This document shows, in pieces, positions 21,868 through 31,917 of a DNA stretch of 64,000 nt (positions are counted from its first letter, which is position 1; every line of letters begins with the position of its first letter). Source of the stretch: Charina bottae. Taxonomy: Eukaryota; Chordata; Lepidosauria; Squamata; Charinaidae. The notes under the pieces are model-generated. The model made no database searches. It was not told where the DNA came from and worked only from the letters and a program-made list of their open reading frames with translations. The stretch covers positions 23,000,316-23,064,315 of the forward strand of contig JALMGJ010000017.1 in NCBI GenBank assembly GCA_023362775.1, written 5' to 3'. A program made the position numbers and the translations under genes.

Positions 21868-22527
21868 TATGTGCTCTACATGGGGCTACCCCTGAAGAGT
21901 ATCCGGAAGCTTCAGCTGGTCCAGAGTGCGGCCGCACGGACAGTTATTGGTGCCGTAAAATCGGCTCATGTGACACCTCTGCTGCACGAGCTGCATTGGG
22001 TTCCAGTTTGCTTCCGGGTCCAATTCAATGTGTTGGTTATCACCTTTAAAGCCCTACATGGCATGGGACCAGGTTACCTGAGGGACCGTCTCACCCCCAG
22101 ATCATTGACCGGCCCCACCCGGTCATGCAGAGAGGGCATGCTACAGACCCCATCAACAAAATAACTCCATCTAGCGGGGTCCAGGAGGCGGGCCTTCTCT
22201 GCAGTAGCACCCGCCCTTTGGAATATCTTGCCCCCGGAACTGAGGTGGGTTTCCTCGCGCCCGACCTTCCGGAAAGACTTGAAAACCTGGTTCTGCCCCC
22301 TTGCTTGGGATGGGAATGCTACTAGTTCCTCCTGGGGGTGGCTGGTGCCATGAAGACCGCCCTATTATTAACATCTATTCCACTTGGATTTTATATTTAT
22401 TTTATTGATGTTGTAATTTTATATTTATGTTTTTAATTTGTTTTATTGTGAACCGCCCAGAGTCCCCCGGTTGGGGGAGATGGGCAGTAATACAAATTTA
22501 AATAATAAATAAATAAATAAATAAATT
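21868..22527 (+). mobile_element. L2-clade LINE, 5'-truncated, one in-frame stop
   Basis: The translation starts at LYMGLPLKSIRKLQLVQSAA and continues through HELHWVPVCFRVQFNVLVI and TFKALHGMGPGYLRDRL. A TAA stop at about 22161 interrupts the frame, after which the same frame continues with LHLAGSRRRAFSAVAPALWN. The 3' UTR (ccgcccagagtcccccggtt then gggggagatgggcag) and an (aaat)n tail end it. Confidence 0.88.
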
Positions 22528-22743
22528 TTTAGGAGAATCTAGACAGGAGAGTGTACAAAAGAAGAAGCTGTTTGAAGCTGCACAATCTTCAGGAGACATG
22601 CAGACATAGACAAGGAGGCAAATATCATGATGACCTACAAGATATGTGCCATGTTTCTGTTCCTGCCAGAAGAGGATTCCAGCTATGCTTGCACCAGGTC
22701 CAAGCTCATTACATTGCTGGAGGAGAAAGTGGAGGGTCTAGAG

Positions 22744-24123
22744 CAAGGGTCAGAAACTGCGGCTCGCGAGCCACATGCGGCTCTTTGGCCCCTTGAGTGT
22801 GGCTCTTCCAACCTCTCTAGTCTGGGGCGTCTAATCTGCCTGCGGCTGCCCCGCGCGCGTTTGTACATGCGCGTGCCCGTGTTTGGCCACCCGCCAGCCG
22901 GAGGGACGGAGCCGGGCCCCCTGAATGCTGAGGGGCCCACGGGTCGGGCGTCCCCCAGCTCCCATCCGTGGGGCTGCTCCGCCTTTGCCAGCCCTGAGCC
23001 TCGCTGCCCTGGACCTTGTTTGAGGAAAGCGTGTGGGGCCGCGGCGCAGGAGGCGCAAGCGGAGGCCGGGGAGCTGCGGCCGCCGCCAGATGGGAAGCGG
23101 AAAGGCCGGCAGGGGCTGCGGGAGCGAGATGGAGCTGCCCCTTCCGTGGCCGGAGCAGGCGAGGGCTGCGGCGTCCCGTCGCTGCAGGTTCTCCCGCTCC
23201 GCTCGGGAGGCGTGCCGTCCCTGCGCCCCTTCGGGTGCAGCCGCATCTTGCCGGCAGTGCGCGGAGGCCGGGACCTGGGTGTGTGTTATTTCAGTTACCA
23301 ACACCTAATCGTTAGGCAATCAGGGTATTTAGTGCAGAAGTTGTATTTAATGACTCATCATATTGCTTGAGAAATATTTAACAGAAATATGACGCAGCCA
23401 CTCGTTCAGTCCGCACGGGCCAACTGAACCTCCTTGCCGGAGGACGAGTGGCAGCGGGGCCGGGGGAAGCGCCCCCTGAGATGGTCGCGAGTGGAGTGGA
23501 AGGCGGGACGCTAAACTTCTCCACAGCGCTCCTTCTGCAGACAATACTAGATTAAAGTTGAGAATTTGGGGCTGATAAATACTAAGGGCACAACGCAGAG
23601 GAAGCAACTCACAAACAGCTGCTCTTTTTGTGAGAAAGTCGTCCCGGGAGGCACAAAACAAAGACGGACCGTCGGGGTTGGGGAGGAGCTCTGCCGGGGG
23701 ATTTTGCAGAGGGGAGATTTCCAAGGGGCGCTGAGGAGAAGGTCTTCACGAAGGACCCCGGGGGAGGAGGCGGGGCGACGCTTCGCTCGCCGCCCGCCCG
23801 TCGCAACTTACCCGGACCCCGGGGGAGGTGGCGGGGCAACGCTTCGCTCGCCACCCGCCCATCGCAGCTTACTCGGACCCCGGGGGAGGTGCAGTGGCGG
23901 ACGTGGCGGGGCAGGCGTGGCAGCGGGCATGGTGTGCGTGGCGGTGGCGGGCACTGCAGTGGGCGTGGCGGGCATGGCGGCAGCAGGCCCTAAGTGTGCG
24001 CGATTGGCTCCCACCCGCAAACCCCGCCCCTTCCACGCGATTGGCTCCCACCCTCAAACCCCGCCCCCTGGCTCTCGAGCATGTCAAAATGGCCCCTGGC
24101 ATAAAAAAGTTTGCCGACCCCTG
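22744..24123. mobile_element. Large GC-rich non-autonomous hAT element, family C
   Basis: The 1380-bp element begins caagggtcagaaactgcggc and ends gtttgccgacccctg, flanked by the 8-bp duplication gtctagag (22736-22743 and 24124-24131). The right end is shared with the short element 4725-4997, including two units beginning ttggctcccaccc. Most of the interior is very GC- and CpG-rich. Open frames such as 22627-23370 (plus) and 22683-23246 (minus) overlap on opposite strands, are compositional and do not resemble a hAT transposase. The interior may be a captured host segment. Confidence 0.85.
23753..23890. repeat. 61-bp tandem repeat inside the large hAT element
   Basis: The segment ggaccccgggggagg recurs at 23753, 23814 and 23875, spaced exactly 61 bp, with the intervening sequence (cttcgctcgcc..cccgccc) also repeated: about 2.3 units. 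Confidence 0.9.
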
Positions 24124-25135
24124 GTCTAGAGGCATGTCTGGTGACACTGAGACTCATCTGGAAACATGAGGAGTTTCTGGACAAGGCAGGAGGGTGACTG
24201 CAAAATGAACACAGGAAGAAGGAGACTCCTACAAAGAAAACATGAATCTCAGAGGAGGAGGGTTGGCTGCATGTAACTCAGAGGACCAAGAGATTGTTGC
24301 TGAAGCTGCACCATCAATTTCAGGTCCTCTCCCAGGGGTTGACCCACCGATGTGTGAGGAAGGGATGGGAAGGAGAGAAGCTCAGGCTTCCTCAGAGGTG
24401 AGGAATCCCACGGCTGTCCAAGGAGGAAAAAGCCTGTGGTGGAGATGGGCAACTTGCTGCTGAGAGGAACCGCTATCTGCAGATCAGACATAATTTCAAG
24501 GGGAGAGTATTGTCTGCCAAGTGCAAAGATCCAGAATATGATGAAGAGGCTGACCTGACTAATCAAACCTACTGACCGTTATCCCTTTCTTGTTTCATGT
24601 TGGAATAAATGACACTGTCAAAAAGAACCTGGAAAACTATTGAAGGACAGCAAAAACTAGTCAGGAAAGCAAAAGAGTTTGGAGCACAGGCGGCACTTTT
24701 GTCCATAATTCCAACTGAAGATCATGGCCTGAGGGAGGAACGGACGATTCTGAAACTGAACTGCTGGTTGAGGGGAAGGTATCCTTGAGAAAACTTTGGA
24801 TTTCTGGACCGTGATCTACATTATCTATAGGAAGGGCTTCTGGTGAGGATGGGCTGAATTTCACAAAAACTGAGAAAAATGTTTGGAAGACACCTTTCTC
24901 AAGTCACCTGGTGGGTTTTAAACTAAATCTGGAGGTATAAGTAGTGGGGGGAAATTTTTTAGATAGGAATGGAAAGCCCAATACACCCAAGTATCTGCTC
25001 CTTGGCTCAAAGACTAATTATGAAACTATGCCGAGGTTTTGCAAATGTTATGTATACTGTAGCACAAAATAAGGCACATTCCCATACTTTGAAACAGACT
25101 AGTAGCACACTTAACCAAAAAGGGAGCTGTTAATG

Positions 25136-25384
25136 CAGAGCTTTCCAAACTTTTCATGTTGGTGACACACTTTTTAGACATGCATCATTTCACGACACAC
25201 TCTTACAGCAGGGCACAAGGCAGGCACTAGGACCTGCGCGGAATCACAGCAGGTTTGGAGGCAGCAAGGCACAAGGCAGGCACTAGGACCTGCGTGGAAG
25301 CCAGGAGGCAGCAGCAGCCGCGACACACCCAGACACTGCAGCCGACACACTAACGTGTCCCGACACACAGTTTGGAAAGCTCTG
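25136..25384. mobile_element. Non-autonomous hAT element, family A (long form)
   Basis: Ends cagagctttccaaact and agtttggaaagctctg with the 8-bp duplication tgttaatg (25128-25135 and 25385-25392). Same 249-bp layout as 14285-14533, including the repeated ggcacaaggcaggcac. Confidence 0.92.
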
Positions 25385-25543
25385 TGTTAATGGATAAGGT
25401 GAAAGGTGTAGCTCAGGATGACTGATAGTCAATGGGAAGAGTTCTAACCTGCCAGCAGGAAGTAAACTTAGTGATAAGAAATAATAAAATATTTATTTAT
25501 TACATGTTTATTCTGCTATAATTATATAAGACTCCTAGTGAGT

Positions 25544-28500
25544 TTTTGTTGTTTATTCGTTCAGTCGTTTCCGACTCTTCGTGACTTCATGGACCAGTCC
25601 ACGCCAGAGCTTTCTGTCGGCTGTCACCATCCCCAGCTCCCCAATGGTTGAGTCCGTCACCTCCAGAATACCATCCATCCATCTTGCCCTTGGTCGGCCT
25701 CTCTTCCTTTTGCCTTCCACTTTTCCTAGCATCAGCTTCTTCTCCAGGGTATCCTGTCTTCTCATTATGTGGCCAAAGTACTTCAGTTTTGCCTTTAATA
25801 TCATTCCCTCAAGTGAGCAGTCTGGCTTGATTTCCTTGAGTATGGACTGGTTTGATCTTCTTGCAGTCCAAGGCACTCTCAGAATTTTCCTCCAACACCA
25901 CAGTTCAAAAGCATCTATCTTCCTTCGCTCAGCCTTCCTTATGGTCCAGCTCTCGCAGCCATAGGTTACTACAGGAAATACCATTGCTTTAACTATGCGG
26001 ACCTTTGTTGTCAGTGTGATGTCTCTGCTCTTAACTATTTTATCAAGATTTGCCATTGCTCTCCTCCCAAGAAGTAGACGTCTTCTGATTTCCTGGCTGC
26101 AGTCAGCGTCTGCAGTAATCTTTGCGCCTAGAAATACAAAGTCTGTCACTGCCTCCACTTTTTCTCCCTCTATTTGCCAGTCATCAATCAAGCTCGTTGC
26201 CATAATCTTGGTTTTTTTGAGGTTTAACTGCAACCCAGCTTTTGCACTTTCTTCTTTCACCTTCGTCATAAGGCTCCTCAACTCCTCCTCGCTTTCAGCC
26301 ATCAAAGTGGTATCATCTGCATATCTGAGATTGTTAATGTTTCTTCCAGCGATTTTAACTCCAGCCTTGGATTCCTCAAGCCCAGCATGTCGCATGATGT
26401 GTTCTGCGTACAGGTTGAATAGGTAGGGTGAGAGTATACAACCCTGCCGTACTCCTTTCCCAATCTTAAACCAGTCCGTTGTTCCATGCTCTGTTCTTAC
26501 CGTTGCTACTTGGTCGTTATACAGATTCCTCAGGAGGCAGACAAGATGACTTGGTATCCCCATACCACCAAGAACTTGCCACAATTTGTTATGATCCACA
26601 CAGTCAAAGGCTTTAGAATAGTCAATAAAACAGAAATAGATGTTTTTCTGAAATTCCCTGGCTTTCTCCATTATCCAGCGGATATTGGCAATTTGGTCTC
26701 TAGTTCCTCTGCCTTTTCTAAACCCAGCTTGTACAGCTGGCAATTCTCGCTCCATGAATTGCTGGAGTCTACCTTGCAAGATCTTGAGCATTACCTTACT
26801 GGCATGTGAGATAAGTGCCACTGTTCGATAGTTTGAACATTCTTTAGTGCTTCCCTTTTTTGGTATGGGGATATAAGTTGATTTTTTCCAATCTGATGGC
26901 CATTCTTGTGTTTTCCAAATTTGCTGGCATATGGCATGCATCACCTTGACAGCATCATCTTGCAAGATTTTAAACAGTTCAGCTGGGATACCGTCATCTC
27001 CTGCTGCCTTGTTATTAGCAATGCTTCTTAAGGCCCATTCAACCTCACTCTTCAGGATGTCTGGCTCTAACTCACTGACCACACCGTCAAAGCTATCTCC
27101 AATATTATTATCCTTCCTATACAGATCTTCCGTATATTCTTGCCACCTTTTCTTGATCTCTTCTGCTTCTGTTAGGTCCTTGCCATCTTTGTTTTTGATC
27201 GTACCCATTTTTGCCTGGAATTTACCTCTGATGTTTCTAATTTTCTGGAAGAGGTCTCTTGTCCTTCCTATTCTATTGTCTTCTTCCACTTCCGCATATT
27301 GCTTGTTTAAAAATAATTCCTTATCTCTTCTGGCTAACCTCTGGAATTTTGCATTTAATTGGGCATATCTCCCCCTATCACTGTTGCCTTTTGCTTTCCT
27401 TCTTTCTTGGGCTACTTCCAGTGTTTCAGCAGACAGCCATCTTGCCTTCTTTTTCTTTGGGACGTTTTTTGTTGCCGCCTCCTGAACAATGTTGCGAACT
27501 TCTGTCCATAGTTCTTCTGGGACCCTATCTACTAAATCTAGTCCCTTAAATCTATTCTTCACCTCCACTGCATATTCCTTAGGAATATTAGTGAGCTCAT
27601 ATCTAACTGATCTGTGGGTCTTCCCTATTCTCTTTAGTCTGATTCTAAATTTTGCAATAAGAAGTTCGTGATCTGAACTACAGTCAGCTCCAGGTCTTGT
27701 TTTTACCGACTGTATAGATGTCCGCCACCTTTGGCTGCAAAGGATGTAGTCAATCTGATTTTGGTGTCGACCATCTGGTGAAGTCCATGTATAAAGTCGT
27801 CTTTTAGGTTGTTGGAAGAGAGTGTTTGTTATGCACAGTGAGTTGTCTTGGCAAAATTCTATCAGCCTATGTCCTGCTTCATTTTGTTCTCCCAGACCAT
27901 GCTTGCCTGTAATTCCAGGTGTCGTCTGACTACCCACCTTAGCATTCCAGTCTCCTGTAATGAAAATAACATCTCTTTTTGGTGTATTATCTAGTATGTG
28001 CTGCAGATCCTCATAGAACTGATCTACTTCTGCTTCTTCAGCATCTGTGGTTGGGGCATATATTTGGATCACTGTGATGTTAAATGGTTTCCCCTGAATT
28101 CGAATTGAGATCATTCTATCGTTTTTTGGATTGTATCCAAGTACTGCTTTAGCCACTTTATTATTAATTATGAAGGCTACTCCATTTCTTCTGTGGTCCT
28201 CTTGTCCACAGTAGTAGATCTGGTGGTCATCTGATGTGAAGTGGCCCATCCCAGTCCATTTCAGTTCACTGACACCTAAAATGTCTATATTTAATCTTGA
28301 CATCTCACCAATAACCACATCCAATTTGCCCTGGCTCATAGATCTTACATTCCAGGTTCCTATGGTGTGTTGATCTTTAGAACATCGGATTCGTCGTTCA
28401 CCACCAGCACCGTCGGCCGCTAGCCGTCCTTTCGGCTTTGAGCTAGCTGCGTCATCACATCTGGGGCTAGTTGAACGTATCCTCTGTTCCTCCCCAGTAG

Positions 28501-28757
28501 CATTTTGACCATCTTCCGACCTGGGAGTCCCATCTTCCGATGGTATACCGACATATCTTTGGTTGTACTGATCCATTTAGTTTTCATGGCAAGAATACTG
28601 GGGTGGGTTGCCATTACCTTCCCCAGGGATCGTATTTAGTCTGACCTCTCTGCCACGACCTTCCCGTCTTGGGTGTCCCTTCACGGTTTAGCTCATGGTT
28701 TCATTGAGGTGCTCAAGCTCCAGCACCACGACAAGGTAACGATCTCCTTTGCTGGGG
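25544..28757 (-). mobile_element. Full-length BovB (RTE) LINE
   Basis: The 3214-bp element lies on the minus strand and is flanked by a perfect 11-bp duplication, tcctagtgagt (25533-25543 and 28758-28768). This length matches full-length BovB. The 5' UTR is about 180 bp (28757-28577), the ORF is uninterrupted, and the 3' UTR is only about ten bases (acaacaaaa), so the stop codon lies almost at the end of the element. Uninterrupted ORF plus perfect duplication point to recent insertion. The promoter, if any, should lie in the 5' UTR; I see no motif that defines it. Confidence 0.96.
25553..28576 (-). CDS. BovB endonuclease/reverse transcriptase polyprotein, 1007 aa, intact
   Basis: This protein nicks target DNA and copies its own RNA at the nick. 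The first ~60 residues (from MDQYNQRYVG) have no domain I recognise. The APE-type endonuclease spans roughly residues 70-310: TIGTWNVRSM, GVSELKWTGMG (catalytic Glu), IQIYAPTTDAEEAEVDQF, ITGDWNAKVGSQ (Asp/Asn), NQIDYILCSQRW and SSDHELLIAKF (catalytic Asp/His). The RT spans roughly 520-800: YIPIPKKGSTKECSNYR, QAGFRKGRGTRDQIANI, YFCFIDYSKAFDCVDHNKLW, GVRQGCILSPYLFNLYAE and NNLRYADDTTLMAE with catalytic YADD intact. A conserved C-terminal region follows (YGCESWTIRKAERRKIDAFE). No stop or frameshift is present and key residues are kept, so it may encode active enzyme. The start is the first Met in the frame; upstream sequence is 5' UTR. Confidence 0.95.
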   Translation of the reverse strand: MDQYNQRYVGIPSEDGTPRSEDGQNATGEEQRIRSTSPRCDDAASSKPKGRLAADGAGGERRIRCSKDQHTIGTWNVRSMSQGKLDVVIGEMSRLNIDILGVSELKWTGMGHFTSDDHQIYYCGQEDHRRNGVAFIINNKVAKAVLGYNPKNDRMISIRIQGKPFNITVIQIYAPTTDAEEAEVDQFYEDLQHILDNTPKRDVIFITGDWNAKVGSQTTPGITGKHGLGEQNEAGHRLIEFCQDNSLCITNTLFQQPKRRLYTWTSPDGRHQNQIDYILCSQRWRTSIQSVKTRPGADCSSDHELLIAKFRIRLKRIGKTHRSVRYELTNIPKEYAVEVKNRFKGLDLVDRVPEELWTEVRNIVQEAATKNVPKKKKARWLSAETLEVAQERRKAKGNSDRGRYAQLNAKFQRLARRDKELFLNKQYAEVEEDNRIGRTRDLFQKIRNIRGKFQAKMGTIKNKDGKDLTEAEEIKKRWQEYTEDLYRKDNNIGDSFDGVVSELEPDILKSEVEWALRSIANNKAAGDDGIPAELFKILQDDAVKVMHAICQQIWKTQEWPSDWKKSTYIPIPKKGSTKECSNYRTVALISHASKVMLKILQGRLQQFMERELPAVQAGFRKGRGTRDQIANIRWIMEKAREFQKNIYFCFIDYSKAFDCVDHNKLWQVLGGMGIPSHLVCLLRNLYNDQVATVRTEHGTTDWFKIGKGVRQGCILSPYLFNLYAEHIMRHAGLEESKAGVKIAGRNINNLRYADDTTLMAESEEELRSLMTKVKEESAKAGLQLNLKKTKIMATSLIDDWQIEGEKVEAVTDFVFLGAKITADADCSQEIRRRLLLGRRAMANLDKIVKSRDITLTTKVRIVKAMVFPVVTYGCESWTIRKAERRKIDAFELWCWRKILRVPWTARRSNQSILKEIKPDCSLEGMILKAKLKYFGHIMRRQDTLEKKLMLGKVEGKRKRGRPRARWMDGILEVTDSTIGELGMVTADRKLWRGLVHEVTKSRKRLNE

Positions 28758-28768
28758 TCCTAGTGAGT

Positions 28769-29495
28769 AACAGTACTAATATAAAAAGGAATACAATAAG
28801 ACATAAATAACATCAGTTACAATAAAAGATCTGGTCTTGTTGGACTTGTGTTAATCACTTGCCCTTCTATCCATGTAAATTCTGAGTACTGATTTTGTTG
28901 CCTTTCAGTAAGGCTTTGTTCAGCTCCACTAGCTTGGTACAGTTTTGTGTTATAGTATCTATTCTGTAGTAACACGAATGAATTGTAGGCAGGCTCAGTG
29001 TGAGGCAAGAGGGAGTAGTAGATAACAGCTCTATTTCCTGAGCCTCCATCCTGCGTATGTCTCTGTCCTTCCCACTCCCACCAAATTTGCAACTGACCTT
29101 ACTTTGAAAAAAGCAAAGCAGCTCTGTCCATCTCTTAATACAGTGCATCCTTCTTGCTGCAGTTATTTCAGTCTGACTCAGCAATTCCTCCGTGTTCACA
29201 AATGGACCATGAGAAGATCTGTGCAGCGTGGAGAGTTTGGGAGCACCAATTCATCAGAAATCCTCTGTGGTTCTAGGGAAGTCCGGAGAGTTGGTTCCGT
29301 TCTAGTTGTTCTGCTCTGCTTTTTTAATGAAGGAATTTCAGCTGATTAAGAGCACATGCTTTGTGTAGATAAAGTGCCAGGTTCAGAGTCTAACATTTTC
29401 AATTTAGAAGACCAAGGAGTAGGAGATGTGAGTTGTCTTTGCCTGAGTACAGACCATCCCTATATTGTGACCTGATATAAATAAAACTTAACAGA
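28769..29495. other. Unassigned interval
   Basis: Open frames on the minus strand at 28817-29199 have no recognisable domain. No repeat identified. Confidence 0.45.
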
Positions 29496-29499
29496 TCTC

Positions 29500-29592
29500 A
29501 GTTGCAAAAATCCAGATGACCTCTAGATGGCAACAAAAGGTCACTGCTTTTTGTATCTCTTTTACAGCACAGATTGGATCACCCTAATAAAA
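29500..29592. repeat. Unclassified short repeat related to 29727-30077
   Basis: Contains gcaaaaatccagatgacct, ctagatggcaacaaaagg and ttttgtatctcttttacagc. The same combination (gctgcaaaa, ccagatgacca, ctagatggcagcaaa, tgtatctc) recurs at both ends of 29727-30077, near 30870-30955 and on both sides of the hAT element at 54796. Probably one small element family with inverted ends. Confidence 0.5.
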
Positions 29593-29726
29593 GGCAGTGA
29601 GTTACACAAAACTTCTTGCTTAGAGTTTGCTTCTCTTCCATGTGCAATAAACTCACACTAGAGGGCTCTACATCAAGTAAAATTTGGGTATTTTCAGTGG
29701 CAAATATTTTTCTATATGTCAATTAC

Positions 29727-30077
29727 CATATCTGGGCTGCAAAATTGGGGATGACGACTAGATAGCAGGAAGGAGATACTGTAGCTTGAATCATGGTGTA
29801 GATTCAATGATGTAGCTTGAATCATTATGTTCATCCAGGTGGAATTGTCTGTAGCTTGAATCATGTCAACTGGATTTCTATTTTCTCAGTGGAAACATTT
29901 CACTTCTTATGAGCGAAACGTTTCCACTGAGAAAATAGAAATCCAGTTGACATGATTCAAGCTACAGACAATTCCACCTGGATGACTGAGAACCTTCATA
30001 GACAGGAAGGAGATACAGAAAACTGAAACTCTTTGCTGCCACCTAGTGGTCATCCCCGTTTTTGCAGCCCAGATATG
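29727..30077. repeat. Large inverted duplication (nested palindrome)
   Basis: The arms 29831-29896 and 29920-29985 are near-perfect inverted copies, for example tggatttctattttctcagt facing actgagaaaatagaaatcca, around a roughly 23-bp centre that is itself partly palindromic. The outermost ends are inverted too: atatctgggctgcaaaa at 29727 faces ttttgcagcccagatat at 30077. The repeated core contains gcgaaacgtttcc, which recalls the GAAAC segment of Penelope-type termini, but no full hammerhead core is present. Confidence 0.85.
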
Positions 30078-30432
30078 AAAGCCCCACTTTCAGTACCCAC
30101 CAGACTTCCTGCTCCACCTGACTTGGATTAAAAAACAAAACAACAAAGAAATCATTACAGCTATGAATTGGCCTGGCTATATGCTACAAATCACAGTACC
30201 AGCCTGCAGCAGCTTTTTTAAAAAATGCCTTTGGGCCCCAAAAAGATCCATTATACTTGCTGCAGTCCTGTGTTTTGTATGGAAGGATGCCCAAATGATG
30301 GTGGTGGGGATGGTGGGGAGGACAAAGGTAGGCCACAGTTTTAGAGAGCATCCTGAGGGGCCCTGAGAGGTGGCAGACAGTAATTTCACATGCTTTCCAG
30401 TAGTTTGTGATTGGTTATGTCCATTGTTGAGA
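30078..30432. other. Unassigned interval
   Basis: Nothing recognised; open frames on both strands at 30163-30389 are mirror images and not convincing. Confidence 0.4.
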
Positions 30433-30662
30433 GCCAGTTTGGTGTAGTGGTTAAGGCACCAGATTAGAAACTGGGAAACCTGTGAATTCTAGTCCCATTT
30501 TAGGCATGAAGCCAGCTGGGTGACCTTGGGCCAATCACACACACTCAGCTGTAGGAAGAAGGCAGCAATGGCAAACCACTTCTGAAAATGTTGCCAAGAA
30601 AACTGCAGGGACTTGTCCAGGCACTTGCCAGGAGTCAATACTGATTCGAAGGCACACAGGCA
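30433..30662 (+). mobile_element. tRNA-derived SINE (MIR/CORE-like head)
   Basis: The head reads agtttggtgtagtggttaag, the B-box region gttctagtcccatttt, and the core gggtgaccttgggccaatca. The tail reads ggcaaaccacttctgaaaat, gccaagaaaactgcaggga, ttgccaggagtcaatactga. Same tail type as 14946-15163. No clear target duplication. Confidence 0.82.
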
Positions 30663-31917
30663 CAACATGATCTAAATATGCTCATTGGCTTAAAGAAATT
30701 GCCCACCCTCTGCCTTAGTACTAACAATAAAAACATTATGCAATATTCTGTCTTATCTAGGAGCGCTCCAAGCCTATCACCAAGCAGAAGTCTTTTGTTT
30801 TACCTGGGTGTTCTTCTAAGGCAGCAGATTATTGTGTTTGGAGATATTTCTGCATCTGCTAATTTTTGTTAGGCCTGCCGTATCTGGCCTGCAAGAAGTC
30901 TTTGCTCCCATCTCCTGGTTGCCTGGATTTTTGCAGCTAAGATATGGTATGCTAAAATCCTGTCCTTGTTTGTAGAAAATGTATTCGTCTGTAAGAAATC
31001 AGCTCTCTATGCCTAGAGATTAATGAAGTTCTTAACAATTCCTCAAAATTTCATGTTTGAATTGCTCATCACACATTCCATTATGTTCTGACCTTCCCTG
31101 TCACAGTCATCACATTCTGGAAAGTTTGCTATGGATATGATACATTGGGGTGACTAACATTCTAAAAATACTTTTCTGCACCATTTCTCAAGATCAATCC
31201 ACATGTTACACAGTGGTGGCTGGATTTGTCTTAGCTGCGAAGTACACATTTCTCAGGGAGTTGCATGGATGTTCCTAACAAAAGTATACATTTTGAAAAA
31301 TGCATTAAAAACTCAATATGGTTTGATTGATTTTTTTACCTTTAAGTGTTGGTCCTTAGCTACATTAAGTCCTTATCCAGAAGAAAAGCAATATACAAAT
31401 ACATGACATGACATGACATGACAACACATAACATAATGGATATATGTAGGCATTCCTAAATGGATATTGCATATTATATTATATTAAATTCATATTGTAG
31501 CATTTAAATTATACCTTTATATTTGCACATGTTTATAATATTATGGACACATGTTAAAAATGTAATGTAAAGGATCCCATTATGCTTCTCATTTATGGGC
31601 AGTTACTATAAAAATAATTTAGATTAGTGTTGTTAGATCAGTATTTTAGCCAATATCTTGATTATAATCCATTTCCATCATACTTATTGTATAGAAATAG
31701 ATGAGAGTTCATCTGCTTCATTCCAACTGCTTGTTAGCACATATTTACGTGCTCTCTTTCTGTTGCAACAGTGGCTCAACTCTGCCCTCATTAATTAGTG
31801 ACAATAATGTGTGCTTATCCTTGTGTGAGATAAGCAAGCCTATTACATAGGTAAAAGCGATATGTGACAGCAAGGTAGCAGTGAAGGAAACTGGAAGAAT
31901 TATACTGTGGAAATTTT
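30663..31917. other. Mostly unassigned AT-rich interval
   Basis: Around 30870-30955 the sequence ctcctggttgcctggatttt then tgcagctaagatat resembles the unclassified repeat at 29500. A short acatgacatgac run lies near 31404. Nothing else recognised. Confidence 0.45.

Larger units (their letters stand above)
22551..24960 (+). pseudogene. Decayed CR1-type LINE ORF1 (coiled coil + SGNH/esterase-like part), split by a hAT element
   Basis: Upstream of the insertion (22627-22735) the frame reads a Cys-containing stretch, YACTRSKLITLLEEKVEGLE, and it resumes at 24132 as LVTLRLIWKHEEFLDKA, typical of the coiled coil in CR1-type ORF1 proteins. Near 24590 HVGINDT resembles the HVGTND block of SGNH hydrolases, and near 24850 DGLNFTKTEKNV resembles the DGLHLTKTG block carrying the catalytic Asp/His. 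CR1 ORF1 proteins are known to carry an esterase domain. Frameshifts and stops are frequent, so it is dead. Which CR1 subfamily is not determined. Confidence 0.6.

Noticed and set aside
22850..23300. Host CpG-island promoter
   Set aside because: Lies wholly inside a hAT element bounded by TIRs and an 8-bp duplication, so it is not native to this site.
22627..23370. 247-residue open frame on the plus strand
   Set aside because: Only its first ~36 codons are ORF1-like; the rest lies in the GC-rich hAT interior, where long frames occur on both strands by composition.
26931..27485. 184-residue plus-strand frame and similar frames at 25581, 25995 and 26486
   Set aside because: These are antisense shadows of the intact BovB ORF.
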